This document shows positions 44,184 to 53,907 of a stretch of DNA of 64,000 nucleotides, piece by piece. Numbering within the stretch: the first letter of the stretch is position 1; each line of letters opens with the position of its first letter. Source of the stretch: Dermanyssus gallinae. Lineage: Eukaryota; Arthropoda; Arachnida; Mesostigmata; Dermanyssidae. A program made the position numbers and the translations under genes. The DNA is taken from NCBI GenBank assembly GCA_003439945.1, contig QVRM01001782.1:496001-560000 (forward strand), written 5' to 3'. The notes beneath the pieces are model-generated. The model saw nothing but the letters and a program-made list of their open reading frames with translations. It ran no database searches and was not told where the DNA came from.

Positions 44184-45820
44184 AAGTGTGTTGCAAAAAA
44201 TTAGCAACTCATGTTTTTTTGCGATAATTCCGGCTTGGTTTATTTGAATGGCTTGAAATTTTAAGCGCATGATGTACATGACGAAACATGAGTATAGTGT
44301 TGATTTCATTGCAATCTCACAATCGGTTCATACAAAAAATAAAAAGTGTGAAAAAACAGTGTTGCAAAATATTAGCAACAATAACATGCTAACAACACAG
44401 CTCTTGTTTGTAGAGGATAGTCGATACTACAGCTGATATTCGATCCCAGGGATCAAATGTCAGGAATATTGTCTAGCTAAATCAATCGTTATATAGCTGC
44501 AAAATATTCTACAGCTTAGTCGTTGTTCCGAACTAACGACGAATCTTATGCTTAAACCATGGGTCGTACAAAGGATCTTTCGGACAACGAAAAGACAAGA
44601 ATTGAGGCATATGCTGAGCTCGGTCATACAGTAACTGCTGTAGCAACCAGATTAGGACGGCATAAGAGCACCATCAGCAGGTTCTTACACCCTGGAGTGA
44701 ACCAAAGGTGCAGATCTAACAGTGGGCGTAAGCCAGTTTTGACTATTCGAGTTCGACGAAGGATCATACAGTTGGCTACTCATGACCAAATGTCTTCTTC
44801 CAGAATCAGGACTACTTTGGGAGTGCCAGTGCACCGATCCACAGTGTACCGAGTGTTAAGTTCTGACAAAAACGTGCGATACGCGAAAAGGAAGCTTATG
44901 CCGCGACTGCAACCGAAGCACATTGTCGCACGGTGTGAATTTTCGCATAGATACCAAACTTGGGATAACGAGTGGAAAAACATCGTCTTATCGGATGAAA
45001 AGAAATTTAATCTCGATGGCCCTGACGGCTGTCAGTACTATTGGCACGACTTACGGAAGGAACCTAAATGGTTCTCGAAACGTGTGGCCGGTGGTGGCTC
45101 TGTGAAATATTGGGGCGCGTTTGGATATAATGGGAAGTCTGATCTAGTCGAGATTGTGGGCCGAAACAATTCTGACATGTACCAGCGCATTGTCGGTTCC
45201 CAGTTAGAAGCCCACTTTAGAAGAATTGGGGGTCCTGACGCAGTTTTTCAACAAGACAACGCCACGTTTCATACCTCGGCTAGCACTATAGCCTTTTTTC
45301 AAGAACAAGGAGTGCCACTTTTTGACTGGCCGGCATTAAGTCCAGACCTGAATCCTATTGAAAATCTTCGGGGACATTTGGTAAAGCAGATTTACGCAAA
45401 TGCTCGACAATATAATCATTTGTCGGACCTCAAAGAAGCTGTCCAGCAAGCATGGACTAATATTCCACGTTCGTACTTACAACAGGTCATTAACTCCATG
45501 AAAGACCGAGTTTACGATTTGATTCAGAAGAAGGGACGAAAAACCCGTTTCTAGAATAAAATATGTAGTTTCAAATGAGTCATACAGCCCTGCTAAGAAT
45601 CGAATACGCTGTAAGGCGCTATTGTTGCTAATATTTTGCAACACTGTTTTTTCACACTTTTTTATTTTTTGTATGAACCGATGTTGAGATTGCAATGAAA
45701 TCAACACTATACTCATGTTTCGTCATGTACATCATGCGCTTAAAATTTCAAGCCATTCAAATAAACCAAGCCAAAATTATCACAAAAAAACATGAGTTGC
45801 TAATTTTTTGCAACACACTT
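44184..45820 (+). mobile_element. Tc1-like transposon, copy 2 (1637 bp)
   Basis: Begins AAGTGTGTTGCAAAAAATTA and ends TAATTTTTTGCAACACACTT, a perfect terminal inverted repeat over this span, flanked by TA (44182-44183, 45821-45822). Sub-terminal inverted similarity continues for about 200 bp. Nearly identical to copy 1 in the opposite orientation. The transposase frame is open. R2-type LINE sequence begins just after its right end. Confidence 0.96.
44559..45554 (+). CDS. Tc1-like transposase with DD34E triad
   Basis: 331 aa, the usual length for Tc1 transposases. Two helix-turn-helix regions occupy residues 1-110 (GHTVTAVATRLGRHKSTIS at about 22-40). The DDE domain has D146 (VLSDEKKF), D233 (QQDNATFHTS) and E268 (PDLNPIENL), with 34 residues between the second and third. 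The enzyme would cut at the TIRs and insert into TA. Differences from copy 1 include NLRG in place of NLWG next to the catalytic Glu and SDEKKF in place of SDENKF. The Trp-to-Arg change affects a usually conserved residue, so activity is uncertain although the triad is intact. Confidence 0.95.
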   Translation: MGRTKDLSDNEKTRIEAYAELGHTVTAVATRLGRHKSTISRFLHPGVNQRCRSNSGRKPVLTIRVRRRIIQLATHDQMSSSRIRTTLGVPVHRSTVYRVLSSDKNVRYAKRKLMPRLQPKHIVARCEFSHRYQTWDNEWKNIVLSDEKKFNLDGPDGCQYYWHDLRKEPKWFSKRVAGGGSVKYWGAFGYNGKSDLVEIVGRNNSDMYQRIVGSQLEAHFRRIGGPDAVFQQDNATFHTSASTIAFFQEQGVPLFDWPALSPDLNPIENLRGHLVKQIYANARQYNHLSDLKEAVQQAWTNIPRSYLQQVINSMKDRVYDLIQKKGRKTRF

Positions 45821-45839
45821 TATATAAAGCAAATATTGT

Positions 45840-47602
45840 AATGATTTATTAATCATTTACAATACGTTTAGACACTCGGCAGTGCTCGCCCTTAATGAAA
45901 ATGGTGGTAAAAAGGTGTCACGTAAGGTTAAGAATTAGCTGTCCGTGCTTGACGGTAGCGCCCGCTCTTATGGACCCGGTGCGAGCGGTATATCCTCAAG
46001 GTTCCTTGCAACGTTAAGACGGTAAGATCCATAAAATTCCTCTTCGTGACGCCGAGCCCCAAGAGCGTACTCGCAGATTCGGAGTCCCAAAAGCCACTCA
46101 TAGAGATAGTGATAGATCCGAATCTGCGAGGTTTTTGCGGTCGGGGAGCGCCGCTCTTAGGAACTCGACGTCATATTTGGCGATCTTGTCCTGCCGCGCT
46201 TTTGCGAGGTCCCTGTTTGGGCCGCAAACCTCGGCATCAAAAACCCAGACCTCAGTAGGTATTGTTATTACGAGGTCGGGCTTTAGACCCGGTGCGTCCG
46301 GTCCACGGACGTCGTCATGGCTCTTTAAAGTTTGTTTGTGTGTTGTATCGCACATCTGAGCGACATGAGCCAACGTCTCAGGCGCATGAAACCCGCGCCT
46401 ACAACGTTTGTTGTAGCCCGGGCGTCTTCTGGCCAGTCTGGCACGCGTTGGTAGTGCGTTGATCCTGAGCTTTAGTAGGTGTAAATACTCCTTACCAGAT
46501 AGGTAGGGCATACCCTTAATCCAGTAATGTACAAAGGGAGTTTCGTGTGCTTTTTTAAAATGTGCCCGTCGAACGTGTTGAGACCAGTAATCGGTCTCTT
46601 GTGTAGCGGTCTCAATGGAGGATCCCAAGCGCTCGCAAAGAAGTCTTGTTTTCGCAAGGTCTTTTTTAAAGTGCTCGGTGGTTAGCATCCATTGGACCCC
46701 AGGGTACGTGGAGTATTGTAGTGCTGTCAGACGGGAGAGGCGGCGTCTGGGGATAAATGTTTGAAGGCAGGGGATGTCCAGACCGCCGTGTGCTGTGTGC
46801 GTGTACAGGTAGGCGTTCGGCACCGAGTCTTCGAGCTTAAGCCATTTCGATTTAACAACCTTTCTGATCTCTTTATCTAGGTCGCTAAGGAGTGCGTGAG
46901 ATGGTCTGGGACCGGAGACCAGTTTATATAGGAAGCGGGGAATGAGAAAGTCTTTCAAAAATGTGAGTCTTTGGTGGAGTTTAAGGGGAGCTATCGTGAG
47001 TCTGTTAAGTAAATTAAGGACTATATCCTTGGTGGAGTCAACTCTGCCATTGCTGTCAAAGTCGACTCCTAGGTATCTCCATCGATCGCTCATACCTTTA
47101 GCTGGCAATTGCCGATCTCCATCGGAAAATTCTGGTACGTTATAAATAAAACATTTACCTTTCTTTCTATTAAATAGGTGGGAGATAGTAAAGATGTTAT
47201 TAGTATTAATTTCAAGGTATTGGGCATTTAAAAGGGGGTCCGCATTATTAAGGAGCCGTTGGAGAGTAGATTTCGTGGAGGCTAGGAGGATGAGATTATC
47301 CGCGAAGGCTAAGCCCATACGGAGGTCGATTGAGGCGAATCTGAGCTCACGTCCTGCAGACTTGGCATCGTTAAGGATGCCATCCAGAACCGCAAGATTC
47401 TCGAAGGTACCATTATAGGAGAGAAACGCTCGCTGGATTGGGAAAAGCTTAATAGAGTTCTGGAGGCGTCTAGAGATAATTTTGTTAAGCGTTCTTTGTA
47501 AGTATAAGCTAATTGGTAGGGGTCGCAGATCGTTTGGAGATGTGGCAATGTTAATTTTAGGGATGAACGCTAAGCGAGCAGTTTCATGGGCTGTGGCAAT
47601 AT
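45840..47602 (-). mobile_element. R2-clade LINE, dead copy
   Basis: Minus order: RT fingers (47595-47360), a join that deletes the RT palm interior, RT motif C as FADN (about 47305), thumb, CCHC region and restriction-like endonuclease to 46098, then the C-terminal end in another frame to 45928. Wording such as RAFLSYNGTFENLAVLDGIL and LTVLTLQGTLRIYR is typical of R2 proteins. The 5' end is cut at a TA array. R2 elements normally sit in 28S rDNA, but no rDNA flank is visible here. Confidence 0.85.
45928..47600 (-). pseudogene. R2-type ORF: RT, CCHC, restriction-like endonuclease
   Basis: One frame is open from about 47600 to 46098 (the first ATG is only at 47318). It contains ARLAFIPKINIA, SYNGTFENLAVLDGIL, RELRFASIDLRMG (motif A start), then directly GLAFADNLILLAST. 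Motif B and the rest of the palm are deleted, and the second catalytic Asp of FADD is Asn. Then come AYLYTHTAHGGLDIP and CRRGFHAPETLAHVAQMC, where a Phe stands at an expected Cys of the CCHC motif. KPDLVITIPTEVWVFDAEV follows, with the PD-x12-D endonuclease core. A frameshift near 46110 moves the C-terminal LTVLTLQGTL segment to another frame, ending at TAA 45928-45930. Confidence 0.85.
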
Positions 47603-47603
47603 A

Positions 47604-47683
<80 letters not shown>
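47603..47683. repeat. (TA)n array between R2-type LINE and mariner copy 1
   Basis: About 80 bp of TA. It truncates the R2-type LINE on one side and provides the TA target of the mariner-like copy on the other. Confidence 0.95.
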
Positions 47684-47686
<3 letters not shown>

Positions 47687-48433
47687 GGTCATTTATATCG
47701 TTATGTACTTATTTCGGTTTGGTAGAACTCCAAGAAGATTATTTTTCCCAATGGAGGGTGGACGCCGAAACGTATTGTTTAGAAGTGACGATGAATTTGA
47801 CAAAAGTAGCTGTTATCTTATTTTTTGCTACATTGTTGTACAAAAACTAAGTTTGCGGGAGAACCAGTCAACGCACGAAGGAACCGATGTGTGCGAATTC
47901 AAACTCTGCGGCCCAGTGACTATCAGCTACTTACTGAATACTGTCGACAGTTTTTGGATAAAGTGGAAATACTGGGCAGGTTCCCTGCGCTTGTTCTGTT
48001 TACGGATGAGGCTTCGTTTAGCCAAGATGGTGTGTTTAATGCACACAACACTCATTAGTGGGCCTACAAGAACTCGAATAGGACTCGCGAGCATAGACGC
48101 CAGGATCGTTTCTCGGGGAATGTCTGGGCGGGCATGGTCGACGAATATCTTATAGATCCCCACATATTTCCCGCTAGATTGGATACAGCTGCCTATCTCG
48201 CGTTCTTGAGCCTTACGTAGCCCCAGCTATTGGAAGGCGTCCCGGAAAGCGTTCGCCTGAGAATGTGGTTCCAGCATGACGGTGCGCCGCCACACAACTC
48301 TGCTACGGTTCGGGAATACCTAAACGAGACATTCGAGAATCGGTGGGTCGGCCGAGGCGGGTCGATCGCTTGGCCACCACAATTGCCCGATATAACAAAC
48401 CTCGACTTTTTGGTGGGGCTCCCAGAAGAGTGT

Positions 48434-48436
<3 letters not shown>
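47684..48436 (+). mobile_element. mariner-like transposon M1, truncated
   Basis: Starts CAGGGTCATTTATATCG after TA; the first ~190 bp resemble the foldback arms at 29345. It encodes the catalytic part of a transposase and stops at a TA array, so the right TIR is missing. The DNA-binding N-terminus is also missing: the TIR region runs almost directly into the catalytic domain, which implies an internal deletion. Confidence 0.8.
47825..48436 (+). pseudogene. mariner-like transposase, catalytic part (M1)
   Basis: FAGEPVNARRNRCVRIQTLR, then ALVLFTDEASFSQDGVFNAHNTH with the first Asp, an in-frame TAG, NVWAGMVDEYLIDP, another stop, and RMWFQHDGAPPHNSATV with the second Asp. RWVGRGGSIAWPPQLPDITNLDF has the third. 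I count 41 residues between the second and third Asp, which fits a DD41D-type Tc1/mariner transposase. Two in-frame stops and the missing N-terminus make it inactive. Confidence 0.82.

Positions 48437-48517
<81 letters not shown>
48437..48517. repeat. (TA)n array between mariner copies M1 and M2
   Basis: About 80 bp of TA that cuts M1 and ends at the TA target of M2. Confidence 0.95.
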
Positions 48518-48520
<3 letters not shown>

Positions 48521-50036
48521 GGTGTCACCATTTTAGGGTGCAAAACGCAAGGGTATGATCAAGCTCAGTGAGAAAATCATTTTTGCCAATGGAAAAGGGG
48601 ACCGAAAATGCTTCGTATAGGAGTGAGATAATGTTTTAATAATTTTTTTAATTGTGATTATAGGGGTGGCTGTTCCGACATACGTTTACAAAATGCATTG
48701 TGAGAGAACGCAATATTCAATTGAAAAACCGAGCATACGGTCAGTCTGTCAAAGTCAAGGCTGAACAGATCAGGCGATCGCGGCGGAAGCTTGTGGACCG
48801 CCTCGGCCAATCCAGCGATTGGCGAAGGTCTCATCTAGACAATTTCGTACCGGGAGGGGGTTGTGTGCTGGGGCACCATCGTGCTGGAACCACATTCTCG
48901 ACTGAATACTCTGTGGAATGTTTGCCAAATGTTTTTGCAAGGTTGTGCTCAGAAACATTAGTAGGTTGGTCCATTCAACCTATCTGGAAGTATATGAGGT
49001 CCGAAAAGATAGTTGCCCACTATGCCAGCCCAGACATTCACGGAGAATCGACGCTGGTGTCCATGCGGGCGGGTCATATGCGGGTTCTCCGTAGCTCACC
49101 AATAAGCATTGTGTGCGTAGAACACACCACCTTGTGTGAAGGACGCTTCGTCCGTGAAAGGATCAAGAGCAGAAAATTCGACATTGGCCGCGGTTTGTTG
49201 CAGAAACCAGCGACAGTAATGAATGCGTGGCTGGCAATCAGAATCCCGCAAGGCTTGACCTCGCTGCAACCGGTATAGATGTAGCCCTGATTCATTTAGC
49301 ACCCTGTGAACAGTGGCACGACTTACACCGACACTTCTAGCCACCTGTCTAATGCTTGCAGAAGGACGCGCGATTACTTGCTCAACAATGTGTTCCTCCG
49401 TATTTGGGCTTCTCACTGTCCGCGGTCGTCCCGCTTCGTATTGACGGTTTTAAAATGGTCCAGTTTTATTGGCTGGCGGGCATTCGTTTGAGCAATATTT
49501 GAAGTAAAAGAAATATTTTTCTGAGCTTCTACAGGTTTGACTGTTGACTTGATTGAAAGAAGCTGCATGTATGCACTCACACCCAATATGGCCATAGGTA
49601 GGTTCGAGTTACTGTGCAACCACAGATGTCAGCCTTACCAATTTGGTACCAAAATAATTCACTAGAGATGCACGTTCGTCTGGACATATTAGTTGTGCGC
49701 GCGCAATGAAAATTTGTTGGAAAGCTGGGCGTGAAAGTTAAAAAAATTGAAAGTAAAATTATAATTTTGCAAGCTCTTCTTAATATCACATCAGTCATTG
49801 CGCTAGCTAAGGTCGGGTATAATTTTGAAAATGTAGAATGCGTTCTCTGACAATCGTGCATTTTGCAAACGTATGCCGGAGCAGCCGCCCCTAAAATCAC
49901 AATTGAAAAGAATATTAAAAACATATCTCACTCCTACACGAAGCATTTTCGCTCCCCCTTTCCATTGGCAAACATTATATTCTCACCGAGCTTGACCATA
50001 CCCTAGCGTTTTGGATACAAAAATGGTGACATCCTG
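48518..50036 (-). mobile_element. mariner-like transposon M2 (1519 bp)
   Basis: Left end CAGGGTGTCACCATTTT; right end AAAATGGTGACATCCTG, with TA at 48516-48517 and 50037-50038. The inverted repeats are long (about 110-120 bp, to CTTCGTATAGGAGTGAG and CTCACTCCTACACGAAG) with scattered mismatches. The transposase is on the minus strand and broken. Related to M1 but more diverged in its ends. Confidence 0.92.
48770..49470 (-). pseudogene. mariner-like transposase (M2), frameshifted
   Basis: Minus order: EAGRPRTVRSPNTEEHIVEQ, ASIRQVARSVGVSRATVHRVL (helix-turn-helix), LYRLQRGQALRDSDCQPRIHY, FTDEASFTQGGVFYAHNAYW then a stop, FSVNVWAGIVGNYLFGPHIL, stops, RMWFQHDGAPAHNPLPV, RWIGRGG and, after a frame change, LPPRSPDLFSLDF. 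All three catalytic Asp positions are recognisable, but stops and frameshifts prevent a full protein. Confidence 0.85.
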
Positions 50037-50092
50037 TACATATTTACCATGTATATTGCGCGTTGAGTGGCAGCATACATGCTGACAAAAGA

Positions 50093-50270
50093 GGACATGT
50101 TGTGATACCTAAGGTGTCCCCAACAGTCGTTGTGGCAGCAGCAGCATGGAAGCTAACTCTCAGCGGCATGGTTTATCGTCTCTTATCAATAAGCGTCGCT
50201 CAAAGAAAACTCGATGAACAGAAGCGATCGAACCGGCAACGTACCCGGTGAATTATAACCATAACTAGTG
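50093..50270 (-). mobile_element. tRNA-derived SINE, family 3, copy 2
   Basis: Matches 36-205 in the same orientation. Minus strand has GCCGGTTCGATCGC (plus 50224-50234, near-consensus box B) preceded by TTCACCGGGTACG. An A box is not clear. Confidence 0.5.
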
Positions 50271-50288
50271 CAGTAGACCTTAGACCGG

Positions 50289-50333
<45 letters not shown>

Positions 50334-51068
50334 CTTAAAAGTGTTTGCGCTCTTCCCCAACTTTCCACAGCCCTCTGCCGTCTCAGCTTTAGCAGCTGGT
50401 CGCGGGTGATATGGGCTTGAAGAGCGCATACATATAGTCTTTAATTAGCGCGTGCACCCTCACGGTGACGCACAGCGTCGCCGAGTAGCAGTATCTCTCC
50501 CGCTGTTCGGCAAAGAAGAATGAAAGAGACGATAAGGACAGGAGGGGGAAGAATGAACTAATCAGTTTTTTACGCGTGCAAATGACTCTGCCTTCGTCGC
50601 GGATCGCAATCTGCACGGTTGTCGTTGTTGCTCAATGCAACAGCGCGCTGGCGTCCCAATAACAACAAAACGCATAGAAGATAGGCGGTAGATAGTGATC
50701 GGTGTGTGTGTGTGTGCTTAGTCCTGGTCTCCCGGTCGAGCGAGAGAAGCGGGGTCAAGGGACTCACCTTTCGAGCGGGGGAAGCGCTCGAGCAACTGAG
50801 AGCCAGCATCTGCGTCGTATTGGTGGGGAGAGATTCTCTCGGCGCGGGACGAACCTGTTGCCAACAGCGGTGCTGAGCGCGGCGCACGACCAGCAACCTG
50901 AAGGAACCAAGGTTGTGTCAGGGCTGCTGTTGCTGCTGCTTTTGCGGAAATGAAGCGAACGGGCCGGAAATCGGAAAAACGATGCCAGCAGCAGTTTTTT
51001 GTAACGTCGGCAACAACAACAGCCAATAACTCTAATTATCGTAATCACCATCGTGATACTGGTTGTTG
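50271..51068. other. TA array and GC-rich unassigned block
   Basis: TA array 50291-50331, then a CpG-rich block (50340-50960) with GTGTGTGTGT, CAGCAGCA and GCTGCTGCTGCT runs. Overlapping ORFs on both strands are compositional (50570-50896, 50718-51026 and 50764-51051 minus; 50702-50953 plus). I cannot show a gene. Confidence 0.45.
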
Positions 51069-51121
51069 ATGATGACGATGACGACGACGATGATGATGAT
51101 AATAATAATAATAATAATGAA
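51069..51121. repeat. GAC/GAT/AAT trinucleotide tail at LINE A1 3' end
   Basis: On the minus strand a (ATT)n(ATC)n(GTC)n-type tail follows the LINE 3' UTR ending TTGATAATAATAAACCC. It takes the place of a poly-A tail. Confidence 0.8.
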
Positions 51122-51183
51122 ATAAGGGTTTATTATTATCAATATATCAAGTTTATTGACCAAATAGTAGGTATTATATTTTG

Positions 51184-51860
51184 TTACACTAGACGGTTTA
51201 CAGAAACCGGATTGGAGCATTCAAGTAAATGATATGTTGTGCACTGATGGCCGCAACGTTGACAAGTGCATGATTCGTCAGCTTCATGGTGGCCAGGTCG
51301 AACACAAATTTTATGGTGAAAACCATGCATAGCGAATCGAAGGGTAAGATGACGATTTGCCATATTGGGATCCTTCCACGTGTCCGAGGTGAGGGCAGGC
51401 GTCATAAAGAAGGCTGGATCGACATCAGCTAGTTTCGTCTCCCAATTCTGGATGTGCTGCCTAAATGCTTCAGTGTGAGGCAGGTTGAAGCTTCGCTGCA
51501 AAGTTTCTGTGAAGAGAGGTGTTCCAGCCGCCAGGTAGATAAGTCGGTTGCGGCTTGTTCTGTGGACACCCAGGGTACGCTTGAGAAATGCAGCTTTAAG
51601 TCTGTCGAGATCAGCGAGGTTCTCTGCGCTGAAGTACGGCCATATCACTTGTATTCCATACCCAGCTGTGGGGCCTATTTTTATATCAAATAGCTGCAAG
51701 GCTGCCTGTAACGACAGTCGCACTGGATTTTGAATACTGTGAAATGCCATAAAACCCTTACGGATTCTTTCTTTGATATGTCGCGTAAAACACAACCCAG
51801 TGGTTGTTAATTCGACGCCGAGGTAGGCGAAATGTTTTACGTACTCGACAGGGTTTCCTT
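51184..51860 (-). pseudogene. LINE A1 ORF2 C-terminal part
   Basis: Open frame reading LDGLHLQGNPVEYVKHFAYL, then GVELTTTGLCFTRHIKERI, TAGYGIQVIWPYF, KRTLGVHRTSRNRLIYLAAG, FAMHGFHHKICVRPGHHEAD and the terminal SCTCQRCGHQCTTYHLLEC. This gives the intact C-x-C-x2-C-x3-C-x3-H-x3-C motif. A3 has about ten extra residues where this frame joins the RT, so a short deletion caused the frameshift. The stop is at 51184-51186. Confidence 0.88.
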
Positions 51861-51874
51861 GAAGGTGAAGCCCA

Positions 51875-53902
51875 TCAAGCCTTTGTCTTACTCACATTTA
51901 TAACCAGGCCATTAGCATTCACATACTTCTGCAGAGTTGCGAGCGCCTGCTGAGTGTGAAAACGGCTTCTGGAAAACAGGACCAAATCGTCGGCATAGAG
52001 CAACACTTTGACGAACTTGTGTCGTTTAGTGATTATTGATGGTAAATCCGAAACCAGAACAGAGAATAGGAGAGGACTGAGATTGTCCCCCTGAGCAACC
52101 CCTGTTGTTTGAACCAAAGGCTCGTGCTCAGACACTCCGTCATCGAGGACAACTGTGCCCTGTTGAAGGATTGAGGCAATCAGCTGAAGAAATGTGAGCG
52201 GTACTCCGAGATATGCCAGCTTAGCCACAATCAGTTTCCGCGACGCTGTGTCAAAGGCCGATTTAAAGTCTACAAAAACGGCGTAGAGCGGTAACCGTTT
52301 TTGTGAGAGATTTGCCCGAATCTCGCCGAGAAGCACGGAGCAAGCAGTCATCGTCGACTTTCCTCTTCTAAATCCATGCTGCTCTTCCGGCAAGCCATCC
52401 ACGTCGTCGAGAAACGCCTCCAGTCGCTTAGTTAATATACTAGCTAAAAGCTTGTACACAACACTTTTCTTCGCAATACCACGCCAAGATGACGGGGAGA
52501 GCGGGTTACCTTTCCCTTTCGGTATGACACTCAAAATATTTTCCCTCCAAGACGAGGGCAAGGATGCATATTCTTGTATCTTGTTGAATAGAGCGTGTAT
52601 GGCGGGAACCAGCAACATAACTTGGTGCAGGTGTTCATTTTGCACTTGATCTGGACCTGGTGCTTTACGAGCTTTTGAATTCAGTATGGCGTTGATAACA
52701 TCATCTTTAGTTATCTCAGCCAAGATACCTTCTCTGGCTTGCATAGTCATCTCATCCCACACAGAAATAAGCTCAGGAACGTTTTCTGGGATGGTATTAT
52801 CGATTGCGTACATCTGCCCAAAGTACGCTCTTAACTCCTTAGATGGGATAGGGCAAGCGACAGTCCGGGATTCGCTTTTAATCCATTTATACGGTTGTTT
52901 CATGGCTTCCAGAATGAGACGATTTTCTGTATTCAGAGCATAGTCCCTTTTGGCTGACTTGATCATTTGCTTGTATGCCCTGTTGAGCCATTGATATAAC
53001 GGCAACATAATGTTTTGTAATCGGGATAGAATATAAGCTTGGACAACATAATGCTTAAACTTACGCAGCTCTGTGTTCATCCAAGGTACGCTGCGCCTGG
53101 ATCGCTTTTCGCAGACGCTTTGTCGTATGACTGAAACAATTCGACTGGCGTACTCATCAACCGAAAACTCTTTAGGAGGCGGCAAGATTTCTCGGGAACA
53201 TTGAACAAGACGATTAATGTCTAGCGACTTCGACCATTTTAATCTCCGTTGAGTTAGAGATTCCGCCGGCATCCGCGCACTGAGTCCAACCGGAAGATGC
53301 GATTTGGCTCCGAAAGCTGTTAGTTGCGACAGCACGCCGTGATACGTCACGGAGGTCTCTTCCATGTTGGTCGCAAATATATCGATCGTTGATCTACCCT
53401 GTGGTCCCACAAATGTATGCACATCCGGAGAGGTGACAAGCCACAGACCTCGATCATGTAAGGTGTTGATCAGCGATCTGCACCTACTATTGCTGGGTTT
53501 ATCTATTGGGCAGTTTAAGTCACCACAGAGTAGAGTTGATTTTCGTAGATCAACTGAGTCGAGCGACCGACACAGCTTATCGAGCAGATCTATTATTCTC
53601 TCCGCGGGACTTGAGTACATGGCAACGACATTACATTTATCGGTACTTAAAATGACACAGTTGTCATCATTATACTGAATTGTTACTTCACCAGATCTGC
53701 CATTGTACAAAACAGTTACGCCCTCACTTGGTCTTCCTGGTCCTGCTGCGTGTTGTGCCAGACACTCAGCAGTGTAAAAACCATTCACGCTTATGCTTTT
53801 TGTAGACCATGTCTCAGTTAAAATAACAATGTCAAACGCGGATAATTCTGCGTGCGGGAGAAGATCTAGACCTGTTTTGGCACCCTCGATATTCCACTGC
53901 AT
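51875..53902 (-). pseudogene. LINE A1 ORF2: APE endonuclease and RT
   Basis: 675 codons from MQWNIEGAK. Endonuclease 1-205: WNIEG (3-7), LTETW (28-32), CGDLN (126-130), STIDIFATN (171-179), and KSHLPV (200-205) in place of the usual SDHxP. RT: VIPKGKG, SSWRGIAKKS, EEQHGFRRGKSTMTAC, motif A FVDFKSAFD (543-551), motif B AQGDNLSPLLF (603-613), catalytic YADD (636-639), ending at SKTKA, where a frameshift gives a stop. The frame is also open upstream of the ATG (ARQTLELNI), so initiation could be internal or by frameshift. The protein would nick DNA and reverse-transcribe the LINE RNA in the nucleus. Confidence 0.92.
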
Positions 53903-53907
53903 TATGT

